A DNA stretch of 47,036 nucleotides from Candidatus Acidulidesulfobacter diazotrophicus (GTDB taxonomy: Bacteria > SZUA-79 > Acidulodesulfobacterales > Acidulodesulfobacteraceae). The notes under the pieces are model-generated. The model was not told where the DNA came from. It did no database searches and saw only the letters and a program-made list of their open reading frames with translations. The position numbers and the translations under genes were made by a program. The stretch is from NCBI GenBank assembly GCA_004195025.1, contig SGBB01000017.1:1-47036 (forward strand), in the 5' to 3' direction. Below, in pieces: positions 43,187 to 47,036 of this stretch. Every line of letters starts with the position of its first letter. The stretch's first letter is position 1.

Positions 43187-43517
43187 GTTTTACTCCGTCC
43201 TTTAATACATAATAGCTTATAAGACCTTTGTCGCCTTTTTCTTGTAATAATTTTTTATGCGATTTAACAATAATATCGCTTGCTATAAAATCTGAAAGCC
43301 TTTTTCTAATATTTGACGTTAATGCTATTTTTTCGCTGCGGGAAAATTCTTTATCTATTACGACAAAAAAATCCCAATCACTATATTCTTTATAGTCCCC
43401 TCTCGCTCTGGAGCCGAAAAGATAAATAGCTTCTGCTTTATAGCCGGCGTTTTCGGCTTCAGAGCTAATTATATTTTTTGCTGTATTTAGTATGTTTATA
43501 TCTTGAACTCTAAACAT
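43179..43517 (-). CDS. Minimal nucleotidyltransferase (MNT) of an MNT-HEPN pair
   Basis: A 112-residue DNA polymerase beta-like nucleotidyltransferase. The signature YLFGSRARGDYKEYSDWDF has the GSx10DxD pattern (GS, then D-W-D) that binds nucleotide and metal; FIASDIIVKSHK probably supplies the third acidic residue. Length is typical for the minimal family. It is translated ahead of, and overlaps, the HEPN gene. Known pairs work as toxin-antitoxin systems in which MNT adenylylates HEPN, but such pairs without the HEPN RNase motif remain unclear. Confidence 0.87.
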   Translation of the reverse strand: MFRVQDINILNTAKNIISSEAENAGYKAEAIYLFGSRARGDYKEYSDWDFFVVIDKEFSRSEKIALTSNIRKRLSDFIASDIIVKSHKKLLQEKGDKGLISYYVLKDGVKLG

Positions 43518-43915
43518 AAACTTAGACCTTATTTAATATAATATCTTTCATTTTAATTTTTATATTATTTATTATAGCATATAATTTAATATAAAAAAAT
43601 TATAGGAAAAGTGATAATGGTGGTAAGAATGAGGGAGATGTGAGGAATTATATATTATCTTTTTCTGTGGATGTGAATCAAGTAATTTTTACTCCGCATG
43701 TGCTGCAAAATTTGCTATTTTTCGGTAAAACGGCACTTCCATTAATTTATGGGCGGGACTACTGCCGTCCCCCGAAGTTCTTGCGCAATATAATTAAGTC
43801 GACCTTAGCTTTTATGGATATAATATAATATAAGTCTAATTATTTTATTATTTCCAATATAAAAATATGGTATAATAACTTTTATAATAAATTCAATCTT
43901 TAGGTATGATTAATT
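43518..43915. other. 398-base gap between MNT and PemK-antitoxin genes
   Basis: AT-rich promoter-like sequence for the MNT gene lies next to it. At 43618-43665 a segment (AGAATGAGGGAGATGTGAGG then AATTATATATTATC) resembles 42675-42703 on the other side of the MNT-HEPN pair in the same orientation. 43745-43780 is GC-richer (GGCGGGACTACTGCCGTCCC) and may be a gene remnant. The 62-codon frame at 43640 does not look like a gene. A TATAAT at 43871 may serve the next operon, but no good -35 is seen. Confidence 0.4.
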
Positions 43916-44110
43916 ATGAACAAAGATTACGTATTACGCGAAATTGATAAATTACCGGAGGATCTCCTTCCAGAAGTTTTTGATTTTATAAAGTTTTTAG
44001 AAAATAGGCAAAATCGAGAAAATATTTCTTTAGCTTCGCAGATTCTTTCCGAAAAAGCGTTTAAAAAAATATGGGATAACGAAGAAGACGCTTGTTATGA
44101 TAACTTATAA
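43916..44110 (+). CDS. DUF2281-like antitoxin
   Basis: A 64-residue acidic protein, MNKDYVLREIDKLPEDLLPE then VFDFIKFLENRQ, with the typical LP-x-E-x2-x-E-V-x-D-F-I pattern of DUF2281/VapB-like antitoxins. The C-terminal part (EKAFKKIWDNEEDACYDNL) would wrap the toxin. It overlaps the PemK/MazF-type toxin gene by 14 bases, which supports translational coupling. Confidence 0.82.
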   Translation: MNKDYVLREIDKLPEDLLPEVFDFIKFLENRQNRENISLASQILSEKAFKKIWDNEEDACYDNL

Positions 44111-44438
44111 TAAAAGAGATATTGTTCTTGTCCCCTTCCCGTTTAGTGATCAGACCTTTATTAAAAAACGTCCTGCCGTAGTTATAAGCTCTAATGATTA
44201 TAATAATTATTCTTTTGATATTATAATCATGGCTGTTACAAGTAATATTGAAGCATATTCTAAAATTGGAGAATGTCTTATAAATAATTATAAGGAAGCA
44301 GGTCTATTAAAACCCTCATCTATAAAACCTGCAATATCGACTATAAATAAGTCGTTAATATTGAGAAAATTAGGCACTTTATCCTTAAAAGATATTAACT
44401 TGATGGAAAAAATATTAAGGGAACTATTAGGCTTATAA
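44097..44438 (+). CDS. PemK/MazF-type mRNA interferase toxin
   Basis: A 113-residue ribosome-independent endoribonuclease of the MazF/PemK fold. RDIVLVPFPFSDQTFIKKRP then AVVISSNDYNN is the family N-terminus, with the catalytic Arg in KKRPAVVIS. PSSIKPAISTINKSLILRKLG contains the conserved Thr/Ser of the active site region, and the end is a helix (NLMEKILRELLG). Intact and full length. Its partner is the upstream overlapping DUF2281-like gene. Confidence 0.88.
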   Translation: MITYNKRDIVLVPFPFSDQTFIKKRPAVVISSNDYNNYSFDIIIMAVTSNIEAYSKIGECLINNYKEAGLLKPSSIKPAISTINKSLILRKLGTLSLKDINLMEKILRELLGL

Positions 44439-44702
44439 ATAAAAAAGGTAGATTTATTCTCAGGCGGCCAAAAAGAAAAGGTTCTCTCTTTTTAGCTTAA
44501 ATCACGGATTATAAAACGCTCAAATTTGTGTTTTAAGGCTCGGAAAGAATAGGGTAAATATAAAACTATTAGAAGTTTGTTATCTACATATATAATCTAT
44601 ATGTTATTTTATGTTATTTTTGGAATTTGACTTTATTAAAATAATATATTATTATTTTAATATAACTCGGTTTTAATTTTTAAATAACATTTTTGATTTT
44701 TT
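44439..44702. other. Gap after the PemK/MazF gene with a terminator-like hairpin
   Basis: GGCCAAAAAGAAAAG (44467-44481) can pair with CTCTTTTTAGC (about 44487-44497), a terminator-like stem related to the one at 40445. The remaining ~200 bases are AT-rich with no gene visible. Confidence 0.4.
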
Positions 44703-44731
44703 TTGACAAAATTTAAAATTAATATTATAAA
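44703..44731 (+). promoter_or_regulatory. Consensus-like sigma70 promoter of the protease pair
   Basis: TTGACA at 44703-44708 and TATAAA at 44726-44731, exactly 17 bases apart, 55 bases before the ATG at 44786. One of the best promoters in the window. Confidence 0.7.
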
Positions 44732-44785
44732 TAAATTAAGAAAAATCAGAGATATTATAATGATATTAAAAAAGGGGTTTTAAAA

Positions 44786-45037
44786 ATGAGTGATAATTTT
44801 TTAGAGCGTGAATTGAATAGATATAAAGAAAATCTACAAATCCTTCTTGCTAATGAGGGGCGTTTTGTCTTAATCAAAGGCGATGAAAATTTTGAATATT
44901 TTGACACTTACGATGATGCCTTGAAAGCAGGATATGAGAAATATGGCATTAATCCATTTCTTGTTCATAAGATTAGCCGTGTTGAATCAATTGTTAATTT
45001 TACAAGAAGCTTAAGAATTCCGTCATGCCAAGTGTAA
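44786..45037 (+). CDS. DUF5678-like small protein upstream of a retropepsin-like protease
   Basis: An 83-residue protein with LERELNRYKENLQILLANEG (a helix) and GRFVLIKGDENFEYFDTYDD, then ALKAGYEKYGINPFLVHKI. The pattern GxFVLI-G-E...F-T-DDAL-xGYEKYG-PFLV-I resembles the small DUF5678 family, whose function is not known. AAGGGG is a good ribosome site 11 bases upstream, and a near-consensus promoter precedes it. The stop overlaps the start of the aspartic protease gene by 13 bases, so the two products are probably made together. Confidence 0.75.
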   Translation: MSDNFLERELNRYKENLQILLANEGRFVLIKGDENFEYFDTYDDALKAGYEKYGINPFLVHKISRVESIVNFTRSLRIPSCQV

Positions 45038-45495
45038 ATCTTGGAATAGATAGAACATTAGGGCCAATTTTACAGGCTTATATATTGCCGACTAAGTACC
45101 GCATAGATGCATTAATAAAAGCAAAACTTCCGGTTCCGGCAGCGGAACTAGGAACTTTTTTGCTGGATACGGGTGCCAGTCAGACTTGCGTTGACCCTTT
45201 AATTATTAGTAAACTTGGGCTTACGCCGACTGATTTTATTTCAATTCAAACTCCGTCAACAAACGGGGTTCCGGCTCAATGCGGAACATACGACATAGGA
45301 ATAATTATAGGACCGACTATCGCACCGTCGGAGGTTTTAAATCCAATATTGAATATGTCTTATTATTGCACATTAAATGTAGTAGAGGCCAGCTTATCTC
45401 ATCAAGGAATATCCGGATTAATAGGCAGGGATATACTCGAGCAATGCATATTGTTTTATAATGGTAGAGTAGGAGGGTTCACACTTTCTTGGTAA
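45025..45495 (+). CDS. Retropepsin-like aspartic protease
   Basis: A 156-residue single-lobe aspartic protease. The catalytic motif FLLDTGASQTCVD (near residues 48-60) is followed about 80 residues later by SGLIGRDILEQC, the second hallmark of retropepsin-like enzymes (hydrophobic pair-G-x-D). It has no membrane anchor or signal peptide, so it should act in the cytoplasm, as a dimer like other single-lobe pepsins. The start is inside the end of the upstream DUF5678-like gene. Substrate unknown; the upstream small protein is a candidate partner or substrate. Confidence 0.8.
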   Translation: MPSVNLGIDRTLGPILQAYILPTKYRIDALIKAKLPVPAAELGTFLLDTGASQTCVDPLIISKLGLTPTDFISIQTPSTNGVPAQCGTYDIGIIIGPTIAPSEVLNPILNMSYYCTLNVVEASLSHQGISGLIGRDILEQCILFYNGRVGGFTLSW

Positions 45496-45496
45496 T

Positions 45497-45668
45497 GTGT
45501 GAATAATTCACAAGATAGTTCACAAATCCTTACCCCCATCAAACCCTTATAATATCTATATCTAAAAGAACGTAAAAAAATAATTCACGAATAGTTCGCA
45601 AGCATTTTTAGCCTTTAACCACATATAAATAAAGGCATTGCGGCGAATAGTTCACAAATTCACAAAAA
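45497..45668. repeat. TTCACA/TGTGAA repeat cluster, right copy
   Basis: Begins with the perfect palindrome TGTGAATAATTCACA (45497-45511) and continues with GATAGTTCACAAA, AATTCACGAATAGTTCGCAA and GAATAGTTCACAAATTCACA. Between them AAACCCTTATAATATCTATA matches the block at 40387-40405. The cluster is the counterpart of 40262-40425, 5.2 kb away, in the same orientation. Iteron or recombination site is possible; no replication gene is in the window. Confidence 0.6.
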
Positions 45669-45753
45669 TTTTACATATATATCTTGATAAATTTTAAATT
45701 AGTAATCAGTTTACTATTCGGTTTTTTGCAGTATAATTAAATTATTTAAAAAA

Positions 45754-45894
45754 ATGTGGGCGGAATGTATGTCTTATAAAAAAATAGCTGCAGAATTATC
45801 TCTTCGTCATCGTCGGCATTTTTCCGTCAGTTTAGTTTTTCAATGTTATAAGCATAATATAGATTGTTTGTTTGAAAATAAAAAAAATAATTGA
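45754..45894 (+). CDS. Possible 46-residue HTH-like fragment
   Basis: ATG 45754 to TGA 45894 encodes MWAECMSYKKIAAELSLRHR and RHFSVSLVFQCYKHNIDCLF. SYKKIAAELS followed by a second helix resembles the first half of a resolvase or transposase-type helix-turn-helix. Too short for a full domain; probably a remnant. The vapBC promoter overlaps its last codons. Confidence 0.35.
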   Translation: MWAECMSYKKIAAELSLRHRRHFSVSLVFQCYKHNIDCLFENKKNN

Positions 45895-45919
45895 CTAACT
45901 GTCAAATATAATATATACT
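45891..45919 (+). promoter_or_regulatory. vapBC promoter with palindromic operator
   Basis: TTGACT at 45891-45896 and TATACT at 45914-45919 are 17 bases apart. The -35 is part of the inverted repeat TTGAC-TAACT-GTCAA (45891-45905), a likely binding site for the VapB-VapC complex. The ATG of vapB is 44 bases after the -10, with GGGGG just before it. Confidence 0.6.
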
Positions 45920-45962
45920 AAAAAATATATATTTATTAAGTATATTGTAAGAACGGGGGAGA

Positions 45963-46190
45963 ATGAAAACCGCAAAACTATTCCAAAACGGCAAAAGTCA
46001 GGCTGTAAGACTATTAAAAGAATTTAGATTCGAAACCAGCGAAGTGTATATAAAAAAGGTTGGCAGAAGCGTTATTTTGACGCCAAAGGATGATTACTGG
46101 GATTCTCTTTTTGAAAGTGTCGATAAATTCAGCAAAGATTTTATGGTGGAAAGAAACCAGCCTGAAATGCAGAAAAGAGTGGCTTTATAA
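45963..46190 (+). CDS. vapB: VapB antitoxin (AbrB/SpoVT fold)
   Basis: A 75-residue antitoxin. MKTAKLFQNGKSQAVRLLKE and FRFETSEVYIKKVGRSVILT match the VapB swapped-hairpin DNA-binding domain; the tail (YWDSLFESVDKFSKDF) would bind the VapC groove. It overlaps vapC by one base (TAATG), and AACGGGGGAGA precedes the ATG. A palindromic promoter region upstream fits autoregulation. Confidence 0.92.
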   Translation: MKTAKLFQNGKSQAVRLLKEFRFETSEVYIKKVGRSVILTPKDDYWDSLFESVDKFSKDFMVERNQPEMQKRVAL

Positions 46191-46600
46191 TGAAGGCGAA
46201 GTATATGCTTGATACAAATATTTGTATCTATATCATTAAAAACAAGCCATTAGGGGTTAAAGAAAAACTTTCTTTAATAGTGCCGGAAGATATATGCCTT
46301 TCTTCGATAACGGTTTCAGAGTTATTCTACGGCGTGGAGAAAAGCCAATATCCTCAAAAAAACAGAGAGGCGTTGGAGGATTTTTTAATTAATTTCAATA
46401 TAATGGATTACGGCTATGAAGCTTCGGAATCGTACGGGAAAATAAGGGCTCATCTGGAAAAAACAGGAGATATCATCGGCGCCATGGATTTGATGATAGC
46501 TGCACATGCCTTAAGCCTGAAGACTATTTTAGTAACAAACAATATGAAAGAATTTAAAAAAATCGAAGGCCTAAAAATCGAAAATTGGTATTTATACTAA
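46190..46600 (+). CDS. vapC: VapC toxin, PIN-domain endoribonuclease
   Basis: A 136-residue PIN nuclease. The acidic residues are visible in YMLDTNICIYI, SSITVSELFYGVEKS and GDIIGAMDLMIAAHA, and the end TNNMKEFKKIEGLKIENW is typical of VapC that cleaves tRNA or rRNA. Complete length and paired with the VapB in front, so probably active. A one-base overlap gives coupled translation. Confidence 0.93.
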   Translation: MKAKYMLDTNICIYIIKNKPLGVKEKLSLIVPEDICLSSITVSELFYGVEKSQYPQKNREALEDFLINFNIMDYGYEASESYGKIRAHLEKTGDIIGAMDLMIAAHALSLKTILVTNNMKEFKKIEGLKIENWYLY

Positions 46601-46711
46601 GTACTATAAATAGAGATAATAATTGCCGAAGAAACAGAAAAAGATTGATTTAGGATTTATTCAATTATAAAATAATAAAGTGGATAGATTGGATTATTTA
46701 GGGAGGTTGTT

Positions 46712-46951
46712 ATGAATAAAAAATGGCAATTGCAAGAAGCAAAAAATAGATTCAGCAATCTGGTTGAGATTGCAAAAAACGAGGGTCCTCAGCTTATTAC
46801 TAAAAACGGGAAGGATGCTGTCGTAATTTTATCCGCAGATGAGTACAAAAAATTAATAAAACCAAAAATCAATCTGGTAGAATTTATTCAGCAATCTCCG
46901 CTTAAAGGCCTGAACCTCCCCATGTCTAAAGACAGGGGGTTCTGTCCGTGA
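46712..46951 (+). CDS. Phd/YefM-family antitoxin
   Basis: A 79-residue antitoxin. MNKKWQLQEAKNRFSNLVEI, then GPQLITKNGKDAVVILSADE and YKKL, is the Phd DNA-binding and dimerisation region. The C-terminal tail (VEFIQQSPLKGLNL) is of the type that pairs with VapC- or Doc-type toxins. GGGAGG lies a few bases before the ATG. The stop overlaps a GTG that should begin the toxin, but the toxin frame breaks off (46948-47010). Confidence 0.88.
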   Translation: MNKKWQLQEAKNRFSNLVEIAKNEGPQLITKNGKDAVVILSADEYKKLIKPKINLVEFIQQSPLKGLNLPMSKDRGFCP

Positions 46952-47010
46952 TTAATACAAATCTTTCAGGCTCTCGCAATAAAAGAATCTTTATTGTTAC
47001 AACATCCTAA
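46948..47010 (+). pseudogene. Toxin remnant after the Phd-type gene
   Basis: GTG 46948 overlaps the antitoxin stop (GTGA), the usual junction to a PIN-type toxin. The frame reads VINTNLSGSRNKRIFIVTTS and stops. VINTN resembles the first strand of a PIN domain, (V/L)IDTN, with the catalytic Asp changed to Asn; the rest of a PIN domain does not follow. The last 26 bases of the window show no clear gene. Confidence 0.45.
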
Positions 47011-47036
47011 ACCTCTTTGCATTACAACCGAACTTT

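Noticed and set aside
43640-43828. 62-codon frame in the gap after the MNT gene
   Set aside because: It has no family resemblance and no ribosome site, and covers a GC-richer patch that looks like remnant DNA.
45497-45511. TGTGAATAATTCACA as a CRP site
   Set aside because: The half-sites match TGTGA/TCACA, but the spacer is five bases instead of six, and the motif is part of a larger repeat cluster.

Overview
The window is strongly AT-rich (GC perhaps about a quarter, judged by eye) and bacterial. It carries Shine-Dalgarno sites, sigma70-type promoters, bacterial housekeeping genes (der, rnc, mnmA, rimO, tig, clpP, clpX, a histone-like HU gene) and a tRNA-Val gene. The HdrCBA-FlxDBCA type electron-transfer operon, the archaeal-type threonyl-tRNA synthetase and the 4Fe-4S-rich proteins fit an anaerobic sulfur- or sulfate-metabolising bacterium of the broad deltaproteobacterial kind. 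A Candidatus Acidulodesulfobacterium-like (Sva0485-type) source is a guess that the sequence alone does not prove. A striking habit of this genome is the insertion of Asn/Asp/Lys/Ser-rich low-complexity segments, often built from DNA microsatellites, into otherwise conserved enzymes (Rnc, MnmA, MtaB, AddA, AddB).

Layout. 1-4800: a gene remnant and a large hairpin, then on the minus strand mnmA, rnc and der, with a small thioredoxin-like ORF upstream of mnmA. 4800-9360: on the plus strand cysE, an Rrf2/IscR-type regulator, a cysteine desulfurase and the methylthiotransferase MtaB. With MnmA across the way, this is a group for cysteine supply, sulfur mobilisation and tRNA thiolation. 9540-14830: on the minus strand a complete tripartite efflux set, TolC-like, MacA-like, ATPase and MacB-type permease. 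15077-24595: rimO followed by a very large AddA-AddB helicase-nuclease pair. 25068-32421: the hdrC-hdrB-hdrA-flxD and flavin/Fe-S oxidoreductase operon, with a near-consensus promoter and a strong intrinsic terminator. These genes should couple NAD(P)H oxidation to ferredoxin and disulfide reduction by flavin-based bifurcation. 32852-39103: thrS (archaeal type), tig, clpP, clpX and hup.

39487 to the end is an accessory region that starts at tRNA-Val. It holds a small inverted-repeat element, a frameshifted HigB/truncated HigA pair, remnants of a prepilin-peptidase-like membrane gene and a TPR gene, an orphan 263-residue protein, an MNT-HEPN pair, a PemK/MazF toxin with a DUF2281-like antitoxin, an overlapping pair of a DUF5678-like small protein and a retropepsin-like aspartic protease, an intact VapBC pair, and a Phd-type antitoxin whose partner is broken. 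Related TTCACA-rich repeat clusters lie near both ends of a 5.2 kb part of this region, which suggests a discrete inserted or recombined segment.

The most interesting points are: the overlapping DUF5678-like/retropepsin pair behind a consensus promoter; the low-complexity inserts, including a 9-bp triplication exactly in the AddB nuclease motif; the archaeal-type ThrRS; paired 27-bp palindromic sites between the Rrf2 gene and the desulfurase gene; and a Shine-Dalgarno sequence separated from the hdrB start by a hairpin. All functional calls come from motif recognition by reading; no database search was run.
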